A stretch of DNA of 51,312 nt. Origin: Pseudomonadota bacterium. GTDB lineage: Bacteria; Pseudomonadota; Gammaproteobacteria; Burkholderiales; Burkholderiaceae_C. The stretch lies in NCBI GenBank assembly GCA_018242005.1, contig JAFECU010000206.1, positions 1 to 51,312 on the forward strand, given 5' to 3'. Both the position numbers and the translations under genes were made by a program. Of this stretch, positions 10,028-19,254 are shown piece after piece (position 1 is the stretch's first letter; the number at the start of each line of letters is the position of its first letter). The notes beneath the pieces were generated by a model, which searched no databases, had not been told where the DNA came from, and worked only from the letters and a program-made list of their open reading frames with translations.

Positions 10028-11489
10028 TCTTGCCATTTGGACGCCCATCGTTTTTGGCGTCCTACTGCTCGCGTTCGGCAGTGACAGGCATGCGCAAGCC
10101 GTGCGCTGGCTGGCGCTGATCGGTTCCCTGCTCGGCCTGGCCGTGACCATTCCGTTGATCGCCGGCTTTGATGCCGGTACGGCGGCCATGCAGTTCGTCG
10201 AGAAGGCGCCTTGGGTGGCGCGCTTCAACATGCACTACCACCTGGGCGTGGACGGCATCTCGATGTGGTTCGTGCCGCTGACGGCCTTCATCACCGTCAT
10301 CGTCATCATTGCCTCCTGGGAATCGATCACCGAGCGGGTCTACCAGTACATGGCGGCGTTCCTGATCCTGTCGGGACTGATGGTCGGCGTGTTCTCGGCG
10401 CTCGACGGCATGCTGTTCTACGTGTTCTTCGAGGCCACGCTGATCCCGATGTACCTGATCATCGGCATGTGGGGCGGGCCGAACAAGATCTACGCGGCCT
10501 TCAAGTTCTTTCTGTACACCTTGCTGGGCTCGCTGCTGACGCTGATTGCCTTCATTTACCTGTACAACCAGGCCGGCGGTAGCTTCGACATTGCCACCTG
10601 GCACCGCCTGCCGCTGGGAGCGACGGCGCAGACCCTGCTGTTCTTCGCGCTGTTCGCGGCCTTTGCGGTCAAGGTGCCGATGTGGCCTGTGCATACCTGG
10701 CTGCCCGATGTGCACGTCGAGGCGCCCACGGGAGGCTCCGTGGTGCTGGCGGCCATCATGCTCAAGCTCGGCGCTTACGGTTTCCTGCGCTTTTCCCTGC
10801 CGATTGCGCCCGATGCAGCCCATGAATGGGCCTGGCTGATGATCACCTTCTCGCTGATCGCCGTGATCTACGTGGGCCTGGTGGCCATCGTGCAGAAGGA
10901 CATGAAGAAGCTCGTGGCCTATTCGTCGGTGGCCCACATGGGCTTCGTGACGCTGGGTTTCTTCATCTTCAACGACCTGGGCTTGTCCGGCGGCCTGGCG
11001 CAGATGATCGCCCACGGCTTCGTCTCGGGCGCCATGTTCCTGTGCATAGGCGTGCTGTATGACCGCGTGCACTCACGCCAGATCGCGGACTACGGCGGAG
11101 TGGTCAACACCATGCCCAAGTTCGCGGCGTTCGCCCTGCTGTTCTTCATGGCCAACTGCGGTCTGCCCGCGACGGCCGGCTTCATCGGCGAATGGATGGT
11201 GATCATTGCCTCGGTGCGCTTCAACTTCTGGACCGGACTGGGCGCCGCCATTGCGCTCATTCTGGGGGCCAGCTACTCGTTGTGGATGTACAAGCGCGTC
11301 TATCTTGGGCCGGTCAACAACGACAACGTAGGCGCCATGAAGGACATCAATGCGCGCGAGTTCCTGGTGCTCGGAGCGCTGGCCATCGCCGTGCTGTACA
11401 TGGGCATCTATCCCAAGCCCTTTACCGATGTGATGGATGCCTCCGTCGCCGAGTTGCTGCGGCACGTGGCGCAGTCCAAGCTGAACTGA
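10014..11489 (+). CDS. nuoM: NADH-quinone oxidoreductase subunit M (ND4-like antiporter subunit)
   Basis: NuoM is an antiporter-like, proton-pumping membrane subunit of complex I. The 491-residue product has the Proton_antipo core with the conserved glutamate region (YVFFEATLIPMYLIIG) and lysine-containing segments (AAFAVKVPMWPVHTWLPD). The start is set by the AGGAG 10 nt upstream. It follows nuoL by 13 bp and precedes nuoN by 27 bp. Confidence 0.97.
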   Translation: MGLLSLAIWTPIVFGVLLLAFGSDRHAQAVRWLALIGSLLGLAVTIPLIAGFDAGTAAMQFVEKAPWVARFNMHYHLGVDGISMWFVPLTAFITVIVIIASWESITERVYQYMAAFLILSGLMVGVFSALDGMLFYVFFEATLIPMYLIIGMWGGPNKIYAAFKFFLYTLLGSLLTLIAFIYLYNQAGGSFDIATWHRLPLGATAQTLLFFALFAAFAVKVPMWPVHTWLPDVHVEAPTGGSVVLAAIMLKLGAYGFLRFSLPIAPDAAHEWAWLMITFSLIAVIYVGLVAIVQKDMKKLVAYSSVAHMGFVTLGFFIFNDLGLSGGLAQMIAHGFVSGAMFLCIGVLYDRVHSRQIADYGGVVNTMPKFAAFALLFFMANCGLPATAGFIGEWMVIIASVRFNFWTGLGAAIALILGASYSLWMYKRVYLGPVNNDNVGAMKDINAREFLVLGALAIAVLYMGIYPKPFTDVMDASVAELLRHVAQSKLN

Positions 11490-11516
11490 CCAGACAAGCG
11501 AAGCGAGAGATAAAAG

Positions 11517-13010
11517 ATGATTGACAACATCAGCTGGCTGGCCATCTACCCCGAGATCGTGCTGCTGGTCATGGCCTGCGTGATCGCCCTGGTGGACCTG
11601 GGCGTGAAAAGCAGCCGCCGCACCGGCACCTATGTGCTGACCATGCTCAGCCTGGCCGTGGTGGCCGCCCTGCAGGCCATGTATGCCAGCAGCGGCAATA
11701 CCTTCTACGGCTGGAACAACATGGTGGTCAGCGACGCCATGGGCAATTGGCTCAAGTGCTTTGCGACCCTGTCCCTGATGGCCACGCTGGTCTATGGCCG
11801 ACCCTACGCCGGCGACCGTGACATGCTGCGGGGCGGTGAGCTGTTCACGCTGACCATGCTGGCGCTGCTCGGGATTTGCGTGCTGATCTCGGCCAACAAC
11901 TTCCTGGTCATCTATCTGGGCCTGGAACTGCTCACGCTGTCGAGCTATGCGCTGGTGGCGCTGCGTCGCGACCATGCGACGGCCACCGAGGCCGCGATGA
12001 AGTATTTCGTGCTCGGCGCCATGGCCAGTGGCTTCCTGCTCTACGGCCTGTCCATGGTCTATGGTGCCACGGGTTCGCTCGACATCGGCCAAGTCTTCAA
12101 GGCCATCAATGCCGGCCAGATTCGCCACCAGGTGCTGGTCTTCGGCGTTGTCTTCATCGTTGCCGGTCTGGCGTTCAAGTTCGGAGCCGTGCCGTTCCAC
12201 ATGTGGATTCCCGACGTGTACCAGGGCGCGCCCACGGTGGTCACACTGATCATCGGCAGCGCACCCAAATTTGCCGCCTTCGGTATGGCTATACGCCTTC
12301 TGGTTGATGGACTCCTGCCTCTGGCGATCGACTGGCAGCAGATGTTGGCGGTGCTGGCGTTTGCCTCGCTGCTGGTGGGCAACGTCGCCGGTGTGCTGCA
12401 GACCAACCTGAAGCGCATGCTGGCGTATTCGACCATATCGCACATGGGCTTCCTGTTCCTGGGTCTGCTCTCGGGCGTGGTCAACGGCACGGTGGACTCC
12501 AATGCCGCCGAGGCCGCCTACAGCTCGGCGATGTTCTACGTCGTCACCTATGTGCTGACCGTGCTGCCGGCCTTCGGCCTGATCGCCATGCTGGCGCGCG
12601 AAGGTTTCGAGAGCGAGGAAATCGCGGACCTGGCCGGTCTGAACCAACGCAGTCCGCTGTATGCCGGCGTCATGGCCGTGTGCATGTTCTCGCTCGCCGG
12701 CATTCCGCCACTGGTGGGCTTCTATGCCAAGCTGTCCGTGCTGCAGGCGCTGGTCGCTTCGGGCCATAGCCTGCACGTGGCGCTGGCGGTGTTCGCCGTC
12801 GTCATGTCGCTGATCGGCGCGTTCTACTACCTGCGTGTGATCAAGGTCATGTATTTCGACGCGCCGCTGACGGCCACCACCGTGTCCGCGCCACTCGACG
12901 CCCGGGTTGTCCTCAGCGTCAACGGTGCCCTGGTGCTGATCCTGGGCGTGGTGCCGGGTGGATTGATGGCCTTGTGCGCCGATGCCATCGTGCGCGCACT
13001 GGCTACCTGA
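11517..13010 (+). CDS. nuoN: NADH-quinone oxidoreductase subunit N (ND2-like antiporter subunit)
   Basis: This is the third antiporter-like subunit and the last nuo gene of the operon. The 497-residue product carries the family core with [20 protein letters not shown] and the lysine helix [19 protein letters not shown]. Length is normal. An AGAGATAAAAG leader precedes the ATG. The DUF2818 gene begins 19 bp after the stop. Confidence 0.97.
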   Translation: MIDNISWLAIYPEIVLLVMACVIALVDLGVKSSRRTGTYVLTMLSLAVVAALQAMYASSGNTFYGWNNMVVSDAMGNWLKCFATLSLMATLVYGRPYAGDRDMLRGGELFTLTMLALLGICVLISANNFLVIYLGLELLTLSSYALVALRRDHATATEAAMKYFVLGAMASGFLLYGLSMVYGATGSLDIGQVFKAINAGQIRHQVLVFGVVFIVAGLAFKFGAVPFHMWIPDVYQGAPTVVTLIIGSAPKFAAFGMAIRLLVDGLLPLAIDWQQMLAVLAFASLLVGNVAGVLQTNLKRMLAYSTISHMGFLFLGLLSGVVNGTVDSNAAEAAYSSAMFYVVTYVLTVLPAFGLIAMLAREGFESEEIADLAGLNQRSPLYAGVMAVCMFSLAGIPPLVGFYAKLSVLQALVASGHSLHVALAVFAVVMSLIGAFYYLRVIKVMYFDAPLTATTVSAPLDARVVLSVNGALVLILGVVPGGLMALCADAIVRALAT

Positions 13011-13029
13011 GGGGTTTGACCGCATCCGC

Positions 13030-13347
13030 ATGACCCAGACAGCGGCCATTTGGCTCGTGATCGTGGCCGCGCTCGTGGCGGCCAATCTGCCCTTCATCAA
13101 TGACCGATGGTTGGTCGTCGGCAAGCGAGCTCACCACGGCAAGCCCTTTGTTGGGCGTGCCCTGGAGCTGGTGCTGCTCTACTTCCTGGTGGGTCTGCTG
13201 GCGCACGTCATAGAGCGTCGCGCGGGGCAGGTGGCACCACAGGGCTGGGAGTTCTACGCCGTCACGGCGGCGCTGTTCATCACGCTGGCATTCCCGGGCT
13301 TCGTGTACCGCTACCTCATGCGGCGCGGCGGGCGGCATTGGGACTGA
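13030..13347 (+). CDS. DUF2818 family membrane protein
   Basis: This small hydrophobic protein (105 residues from the ATG at 13030) has about three predicted membrane helices: residues 4-24, a segment around LVLLYFLVGLLAHVI, and one around FYAVTAALFITLAFPGFVY. It matches the DUF2818 family, which in Burkholderiales sits just after nuoN. Its role is unknown; position suggests a link to complex I assembly or simple co-expression. A longer reading from 12982 would overlap nuoN and adds a non-hydrophobic stretch, so I prefer the internal start. Confidence 0.8.
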   Translation: MTQTAAIWLVIVAALVAANLPFINDRWLVVGKRAHHGKPFVGRALELVLLYFLVGLLAHVIERRAGQVAPQGWEFYAVTAALFITLAFPGFVYRYLMRRGGRHWD

Positions 13348-13460
13348 GGTGAGGCAGCCACTTGTGGCGCTTCGCGCCGTCCCCCTTCTCTCGCATCGAG
13401 TCGCGTTGCGGGAAGAGGGCCGCAGCCCTCGTTGCGGGGGGGGCCTTGCGCGGCACCCAT
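13345..13460. repeat. GC-rich hairpin repeat, copy 1 (intergenic)
   Basis: The gap between the DUF2818 and DUF1178 genes carries the hairpin GGCGC-TTC-GCGCC (13366-13378), then CCCCCTTCTCTC, then GCGTTGCGGGAAGAGGG. The same ordered pieces occur in inverse orientation at about 41921-42000, inside the 3' end of ftsB. This makes it a dispersed repeat rather than a random GC-rich spacer. Boundaries are approximate. Confidence 0.65.
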
Positions 13461-13526
13461 CGCCCGGCCCGCGCCAGTTTCGTGCACCAAGCCGCGTGAC
13501 GCGCAACCGGCCTTGGAAATGTTGAA

Positions 13527-14003
13527 ATGAAAGTCCTCAACCTCTTTTGCAACCACCAGCACGACTTCGAAGGCTGGTTTGCCAGCGAGGAAGACTTCCG
13601 GCAGCAACAGTCACGCGGCATGGTGCAATGCCCCATGTGCGCAAGCGCCGACATTCGAAAGGGTTTGAGCGCGCCGCGCCTGAATCTGCGCGCGAGGGCA
13701 GGGGCGTCAACGGCTCAACAAACCATTCCCACTCCACCTGCGCCCGATAGGCAGGTCATGCAGGTAGACGGACCTCGTGCCCTGCAGGCCGCCTGGTTGC
13801 AGGCGGCAAGGCAGATCATGGCGCGTACCGAGGACGTGGGCAGCCGCTTCGCCGACGAGGCGCGGCGCATGCATTACGGCGAGGTAGAAGAACGCGCCAT
13901 CCGCGGACGGGCGACGGCGCAGGAGACCAGTGAGCTGCTTGACGAGGGTATCGCCGTGCTGCCCCTGCCGCTCCCCGATGCAGCCAAGGAAACCTTGCAA
14001 TAG
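13527..14003 (+). CDS. DUF1178 family protein (zinc-ribbon-like)
   Basis: The 158-residue soluble protein begins MKVLNLFCNHQHDFEGWF and contains CPMC near residue 36. Together the CxH and CPxC pairs look like a zinc ribbon, as in DUF1178 proteins. The middle (about residues 55-80) is low-complexity and proline-rich; the C-terminal half is helical. The function of the family is unknown. It lies downstream of nuoN and DUF2818 as in other Burkholderiales and ends convergently with the small gene at 14046. Confidence 0.85.
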   Translation: MKVLNLFCNHQHDFEGWFASEEDFRQQQSRGMVQCPMCASADIRKGLSAPRLNLRARAGASTAQQTIPTPPAPDRQVMQVDGPRALQAAWLQAARQIMARTEDVGSRFADEARRMHYGEVEERAIRGRATAQETSELLDEGIAVLPLPLPDAAKETLQ

Positions 14004-14036
14004 CGAGGCTCCGCTCGCGCCGTCCACTCGCGCGAG
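14003..14036. terminator. Possible hairpins between convergent genes
   Basis: Immediately after the DUF1178 stop there is a short GCGAG/CTCGC stem (14003-14018), then the palindrome CTCGCGCGAG (14027-14036). No T-run follows, so an intrinsic terminator is only possible. The convergent arrangement makes a transcription stop here plausible. Confidence 0.3.
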
Positions 14037-14045
14037 CCAGCGGGA

Positions 14046-14414
14046 CTATACGGCGCCGTAGCGCGTGCCAAAGGCATCTGCAAAGAACGGTCCGCCGCTG
14101 AGTGCCAGCGTCAGGCTTACGCGCTCATCAGGCAGTGCCTGCGGCGAGGGCCGCAATTGGCCCGAGGTGGCGTCATATCGCAGGGACTGCAAGGCATGGC
14201 CGTCGCGTTCGTACTGCAGGTCGTAGTCCCATAGCCCGCCGTCCTCGGCCGGACCCTGCAGCGCGCCGAACTCGGCATGGGCCCAGGCCAGCAAGCCAAC
14301 GATTTCCTGCACCAGCTCGGGCAGCCGCGCCGCTGCGACGCTGGCCACCGCGTCCCAGCTGGCCCGGCCTTCATCGTCCTCGCTGTAGTCGAAGTTCAGG
14401 AAATGCAGGCCCAT
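14046..14414 (-). CDS. Hypothetical protein downstream of gdhA
   Basis: This 122-residue acidic protein begins MGLHFLNFDYSEDDEGRASWDAVA. It has no signal peptide, membrane segment or motif I can assign. It looks like a compact soluble alpha/beta protein, with a tryptophan/tyrosine-rich stretch (GGLWDYDLQYERDG) and a strand-rich C-terminus. Its ATG is 33 bp after gdhA with a GGGAG ribosome-binding site, so it is probably co-transcribed with gdhA. Codon use resembles its neighbours. Confidence 0.7.
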   Translation of the reverse strand: MGLHFLNFDYSEDDEGRASWDAVASVAAARLPELVQEIVGLLAWAHAEFGALQGPAEDGGLWDYDLQYERDGHALQSLRYDATSGQLRPSPQALPDERVSLTLALSGGPFFADAFGTRYGAV

Positions 14415-14447
14415 GTCGCTCCCGACGAACAGGCCTGCGGGCAGGAC

Positions 14448-15791
<1,344 letters not shown>

Positions 15792-15865
15792 AAGGACTCT
15801 CTAGACAAAAAATGTGGCGATGCAGCAAAGCAACACAAGATTATGCCAAATAGACATGCGGCTAT

Positions 15866-15954
15866 GCACCAAATTGGGTTTGATGCACTGCAATGGGACA
15901 GGTTTTTGCCCGAAACGCACATTCCTGGTGCGTTTCATTGCGCACTTTTGGTGC
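15866..15954. promoter_or_regulatory. Cluster of GCACC-N5-GGTGC-like boxes upstream of gdhA
   Basis: Three sites resemble the NtrC half-site arrangement GCACC-N5-GGTGC: GCACC-AAATT-GGGTT at 15866-15880, GCACA-TTCCT-GGTGC at 15917-15931, and GCGCA-CTTTT-GGTGC at 15940-15954. The middle one lies in a 9-bp inverted repeat (GAAACGCAC / GTGCGTTTC, 15912-15936). The location 75-165 bp upstream of gdhA fits nitrogen control. A CATAAT -10-like sequence lies nearer the gene on the minus strand. No sigma-54 element with correct spacing is visible. Confidence 0.4.
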
Positions 15955-16055
15955 TGTAGGTGGCTGGCACGCACTGTCGGCGCTGGCCATGGCGCGTCCA
16001 TGGGCGCTGCCACACAGTGATGGTGGAGCCGGTCCGGTGACGGCCGCTTTCGGGT

Positions 16056-17966
16056 TCAGCGTCCGCGCAGGAACAGCGCGTCCAACTCTTTCATGCCGAG
16101 CTGGCGCCAGGTCGGACGGCCGTGGTTGCACTGGTCCGAGCGCTCGGTGATTTCCATCTGGCGCAACAGGGCGTTCATCTCGTCGATGGTCAGGCGCCGG
16201 TTGGCACGCACGGCGCCGTGGCAGGCCATGGTGGCCAGAATCTCATTGCGCGCGCGCTCCACCACGGTGCTGGCGTCATGCTGGCCCAGCTCGGCCAGCA
16301 CGCTGCGCGCAAGTTCCACCGGGTTGCCTTGCGCCAGCTGGGTGGGCACGGCGCGCACGGCCAGGGTGCGCGGCGAGAACGGCACGACCTCCAGCCCCAG
16401 CAGGGCCAGCGTATCGGCATGGGCCTCGGCCGTGGCCACCTCTTCCGGCGTGGCGGCGAAGGTGGCGGGGATCAGCAGCGGCTGGCTGGCAATGCGCGCG
16501 CCCTGATCCACCTGGGACTTGAGCCGCTCGTAGACGATGCGCTCGTGCGCCGCGTGCATGTCCACGATGACCATGCCCTGGGCGCTCTCGGCCAGGATGT
16601 ACACGCCATGGATTTGCGCGACGGCGCGGCCCAGGGGCCAGGTGGCCGCGTTGTCTGCGGGCGCGGCAGTCGTGGTGGGGGCGGGCGATAGGGCCTCGGC
16701 CGCTGCGGCCGGCACGGCGGTGGGCATGGGCGGGCGTTTCGGCGCCGCGGTGGCGCCCCACAGGGCCTGCAGGTCGGAGACCTTGTGACCCACGCGATCA
16801 TCAAAATTTATAGTTGCTTGCGATTGCCAGATGGGTGTTTGATGTAGCTTTTTATCAAACTCGACCAGAGAGTCGGTGGTAGCAGCTACAGAAACAGAAG
16901 CGAGCGCCTGAGCGCGCGGCGCGGCCAGGGCGTTTTCCACGGCGTGGCGCACGGCCTGGTGCACCTCGCGGCTGTCGCGAAAGCGTACCTCTATCTTGGT
17001 CGGGTGCACGTTCACGTCCACGCGCTGCGGGTCGATCTGCACGTAGAGCGCGTACACGGGCTGCTTCTGGCCGTGCAGCACGTCCTCGTAGGCGCTGCGC
17101 GCCGCGTGGGTGAGCACCTTGTCACGCACGAAGCGGCCGTTGACGTAGCAGAACTGCTGGTCGGCGCGCGAGCGCGCTGCGTCCGGCAAACCCGCGCGGC
17201 CCGTGACGGTGACGGTGCCCAGGCGCAGCTGCACGGGCACGGAGTTCTCGATGAAGTCCTCGCCCAGCACATCGGCCAGGCGTTGCTGCAGGGCGGCCTC
17301 TGCGGTGATGGCTTCCGCCGCGGTGGCGCGCCACTGCTCGACCAGCTTGCCCTCGTGCCAGATGGCAAAGCCCACGTCGGGCCGGGCCAGCGCGTGGCGG
17401 CGCACGGCCTCCACGCAGTGGGCGAGCTCGGTGGCGTCGGTCTTGAGGAACTTGCGCCGCGCGGGGGTGGAGAAAAACAGCTCCTTGACCTCCACGGTCG
17501 TGCCCTGGCTGCGCGCCGCGGGGCGCAGCTCGCCGCTGCGCGCATCCAGCAGGAAGGCGCTGGCCTGCTGCGCGGTGCGCGAGAGCAGCGCCATTTCGGA
17601 CACCGAGGCAATCGCGGCCAGCGCCTCGCCGCGAAAGCCCATGGTGGCGACCGACTCCAGGTCGTGCAGGTTGGTGATCTTGCTGGTGGCGTGGCGGCGC
17701 AGGGCCACGGGCAACTCGTCGCGTGGAATGCCAGCGCCGTCGTCCTCCACGGCAATCAGGCGCACGCCCCCGGCCAGCAGGCGCACGGTGACTTGCGTCG
17801 CGCCGGCGTCGAGCGCGTTGTCCACCAGCTCGCGCACAGCCGATGCCGGGCGCTCCACCACCTCGCCCGCGGCGATCTGGCTGATCAGCTCGTCGGGCAG
17901 GTCGCGTATCGGACGGCGCGCGGTGGGGGTGGGATGTGCAGGGGATTCAGGGGGCAGGGCGGTCAC
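16056..17966 (-). CDS. mutL: DNA mismatch repair protein MutL (endonuclease-type)
   Basis: MutL couples MutS mismatch recognition to strand incision. The 636-residue product starts at a GTG. The GHKL ATPase motifs are ELVDNALDAG (about 46-55), DDGAGI (75-80) and GFRGEAL (110-116). The C-terminal domain has DMHAAHERIVYE at about 469-480, matching the DxHAx2Ex4E metal site of nicking MutL proteins, which E. coli MutL lacks. CNHGRPT near the C-terminus is also conserved. A lysine/glutamine-rich segment at about 368-390 in the linker is encoded by an AT-rich repeat. No Shine-Dalgarno precedes the GTG; a TACAAT box lies six bases upstream. Confidence 0.95.
   Translation of the reverse strand: MTALPPESPAHPTPTARRPIRDLPDELISQIAAGEVVERPASAVRELVDNALDAGATQVTVRLLAGGVRLIAVEDDGAGIPRDELPVALRRHATSKITNLHDLESVATMGFRGEALAAIASVSEMALLSRTAQQASAFLLDARSGELRPAARSQGTTVEVKELFFSTPARRKFLKTDATELAHCVEAVRRHALARPDVGFAIWHEGKLVEQWRATAAEAITAEAALQQRLADVLGEDFIENSVPVQLRLGTVTVTGRAGLPDAARSRADQQFCYVNGRFVRDKVLTHAARSAYEDVLHGQKQPVYALYVQIDPQRVDVNVHPTKIEVRFRDSREVHQAVRHAVENALAAPRAQALASVSVAATTDSLVEFDKKLHQTPIWQSQATINFDDRVGHKVSDLQALWGATAAPKRPPMPTAVPAAAAEALSPAPTTTAAPADNAATWPLGRAVAQIHGVYILAESAQGMVIVDMHAAHERIVYERLKSQVDQGARIASQPLLIPATFAATPEEVATAEAHADTLALLGLEVVPFSPRTLAVRAVPTQLAQGNPVELARSVLAELGQHDASTVVERARNEILATMACHGAVRANRRLTIDEMNALLRQMEITERSDQCNHGRPTWRQLGMKELDALFLRGR
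16800..16862. repeat. AT-rich palindromic element, copy A, in frame in mutL
   Basis: An AT-rich island inside mutL begins TCAAAATTTATAG, continues TTGCTTGCGATTGCC and GGTGTTTGATGTAGC, and ends TTTTTATCAAA. The order of parts matches the other copies (TCAAAA, then a TTGCGCTTG-like arm, then a mirror arm, then TTTTGA/ATCAAA). It is read as a lysine-, glutamine- and isoleucine-rich peptide in the MutL linker and keeps the frame open. Confidence 0.6.
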
Positions 17967-17978
17967 GCGGTCATTGTA
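17966..17978 (-). promoter_or_regulatory. TACAAT -10 box abutting the mutL start; three-codon mini-ORF
   Basis: On the minus strand TACAAT (17973-17978) is six bases before the GTG, so transcription would start at or next to the start codon and give a leaderless mRNA. The same bases contain ATG ACC GCG TGA, a three-codon ORF whose TGA overlaps the mutL GTG (GTGA). No good -35 is visible. Both readings are inferences from spacing. Confidence 0.4.
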
Positions 17979-18004
17979 GGTGCCGACCCCGTGGCCCACG
18001 CGCT

Positions 18005-18259
18005 TCAACGCCGGCGGTATGCGCGGTCGTTGTTCTTGCCCACTTCGTTGCCGATCAGGGCGCCGGCGGCCGCGCCGCCCACGGTGCCGAGCGTGGAGCC
18101 GAACACGGCATTGCCCACCAGGCCGCCGGCCACGGCGCCCACACCCGTGCCGACCTGGGCATTGCTGGGCCGATGGGCGCAGCCTCCCAGCGCCAATGCG
18201 CCCACCAGTGCGGTGGCGACGGTCAGGGCGCGGAGGGTGGGGGTGCGAAGCGGGATCAT
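18005..18259 (-). CDS. Small glycine-zipper lipoprotein
   Basis: This 84-residue protein begins MIPLRTPTLRALTVATALVG and has a lipobox ending GGC, so it is a predicted lipoprotein. A glycine-zipper 2TM-like segment follows (VGAVAGGLVGNAV ... GGAAAGALIGNEVG). Such small outer-membrane-associated lipoproteins resemble the SlyB/17-kDa antigen group. I chose the ATG at 18259 because AAGGA sits nine bases before it; an ATG nine bases further upstream would leave no room. It is 38 bp upstream of mutL on the same strand and divergent from dedA. Confidence 0.7.
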   Translation of the reverse strand: MIPLRTPTLRALTVATALVGALALGGCAHRPSNAQVGTGVGAVAGGLVGNAVFGSTLGTVGGAAAGALIGNEVGKNNDRAYRRR

Positions 18260-18470
18260 GAAACTCATTCCTTGGTATGTGACGGGTGATATGCGGGGCG
18301 CCGGCACGGTGGCGCATGGACCCATGGCTGCGCTGCGCCGACATTGCTTTGAGTGTGCCCGCGATTGCGGTTGCCGAATGCGAGCAAGTGTGAGCAATTG
18401 CCCATGTCCGTGGGCTGCGCCGGCGCGGGTACATTACGCGCCGCAACCCGACAACAACGAGGCCTGGGCC

Positions 18471-19115
18471 GTGGACATCATTGCGTTTCTGATCGACTTC
18501 ATCCTGCATGTGGACAAGCACCTGGAGGCCTTCGTGGCCAGCTATGGGGCCTGGGTCTATGCGCTGCTGTTCCTCATCGTGTTCATCGAGACCGGCGTGG
18601 TGGTCATGCCGTTTCTGCCGGGCGACTCGCTGCTGTTCATCGTTGGTGCGCTCAGCGGCGCGGGGCTGCTCAACTTTCCGCTCGCCTGCGCGCTGCTGCT
18701 GGCGGCGGCGGTTCTAGGCGACCAGTGCAACTACCAGATCGGGCGCTTCTTCGGCCCCAAGGTGTTCCAGTGGGAGGACTCGCGCTGGTTCAACAAGAGG
18801 GCCTTCGACCAGGCCCATGCGTTCTATGAGCGCTATGGCGGCATCACCATCGTGCTGGCGCGCTTCATGCCCTTCATACGCACGTTCGCGCCCTTCGTGG
18901 GCGGCGTGGCCGCCATGAGCCGCGCCAAGTTCACGGCCTACAACGTCGCGGGGGCCCTGCTGTGGGTGCTGGGCATCGCCACGGCCGGCTACTTTTTCGG
19001 CAACCTGCCCTGGGTGCGCCAGCACCTGGAGAAGATCATCTGGGGCCTGATCCTGGTGCCGGGCCTGATTGCCATCTTTGGCGCCTGGCGCGCGGGGCGG
19101 CAGCAGGCGGTCTGA
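18471..19115 (+). CDS. DedA family membrane protein
   Basis: This 214-residue integral membrane protein belongs to the DedA/SNARE-associated (VTT) superfamily, whose members are implicated in lipid carrier or phospholipid recycling and proton-dependent homeostasis. The family signatures are present: the ETGVVVMPFLPGDSLLF segment, GDQCNYQIGRFFG, and the RFMPFIRTFAPFVGG arginine motif. The most likely start is the GTG at 18471, eight bases after GAGG; an in-frame reading continues far upstream but is a shadow of mutL. The 211-bp region to the divergent lipoprotein gene carries no other visible gene. Confidence 0.9.
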   Translation: MDIIAFLIDFILHVDKHLEAFVASYGAWVYALLFLIVFIETGVVVMPFLPGDSLLFIVGALSGAGLLNFPLACALLLAAAVLGDQCNYQIGRFFGPKVFQWEDSRWFNKRAFDQAHAFYERYGGITIVLARFMPFIRTFAPFVGGVAAMSRAKFTAYNVAGALLWVLGIATAGYFFGNLPWVRQHLEKIIWGLILVPGLIAIFGAWRAGRQQAV

Positions 19116-19140
19116 AGGCGTTGCCGCCCAATGCCTGTAC

Positions 19141-19219
19141 CCCCGTCATTCCCGCGAAGGCGGGAATCCATGGGTGTTGGGGGCGTGCATGGATCCCCGC
19201 CTTTGCGGGGATGACGGGG
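19141..19219. repeat. Paired GTCATTCCCGCG palindromic repeats
   Basis: CCCCGTCAT at 19141-19149 is repeated in inverse orientation as ATGACGGGG at 19211-19219. Inside each arm is a smaller palindrome (CCCGCGAAGGCGGG on the left, CCCCGCCTTTGCGGGG on the right), followed by a GGAATCCATGG-type spacer. This is the widespread proteobacterial intergenic repeat that folds into a long cruciform. It lies between the convergent dedA and guaD genes and could also act as a bidirectional terminator. Confidence 0.85.
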
Positions 19220-19254
19220 CAGGGATGCAGGGGGCGGCAGCGGGCGGCATGAAC

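Noticed and set aside
12982-13029. Earlier start of the DUF2818 gene inside nuoN
   Set aside because: It would add a polar leader overlapping nuoN; the internal ATG begins the hydrophobic helix expected for the family.
15800-15900. Sigma-54 promoter for gdhA
   Set aside because: GG and GC pairs on the minus strand occur with 9 or 14 base spacing, not the required 10.
16944-18470. Upstream extension of dedA to a 723-residue protein
   Set aside because: The added part is the antisense shadow of mutL and the lipoprotein gene; the DedA family length is about 210 residues.
17967-18521. Upstream extension of mutL by about 185 residues
   Set aside because: The extension is arginine/proline-rich, runs out of frame across the lipoprotein gene and has no MutL homology; the GTG at 17966 starts the recognisable protein.
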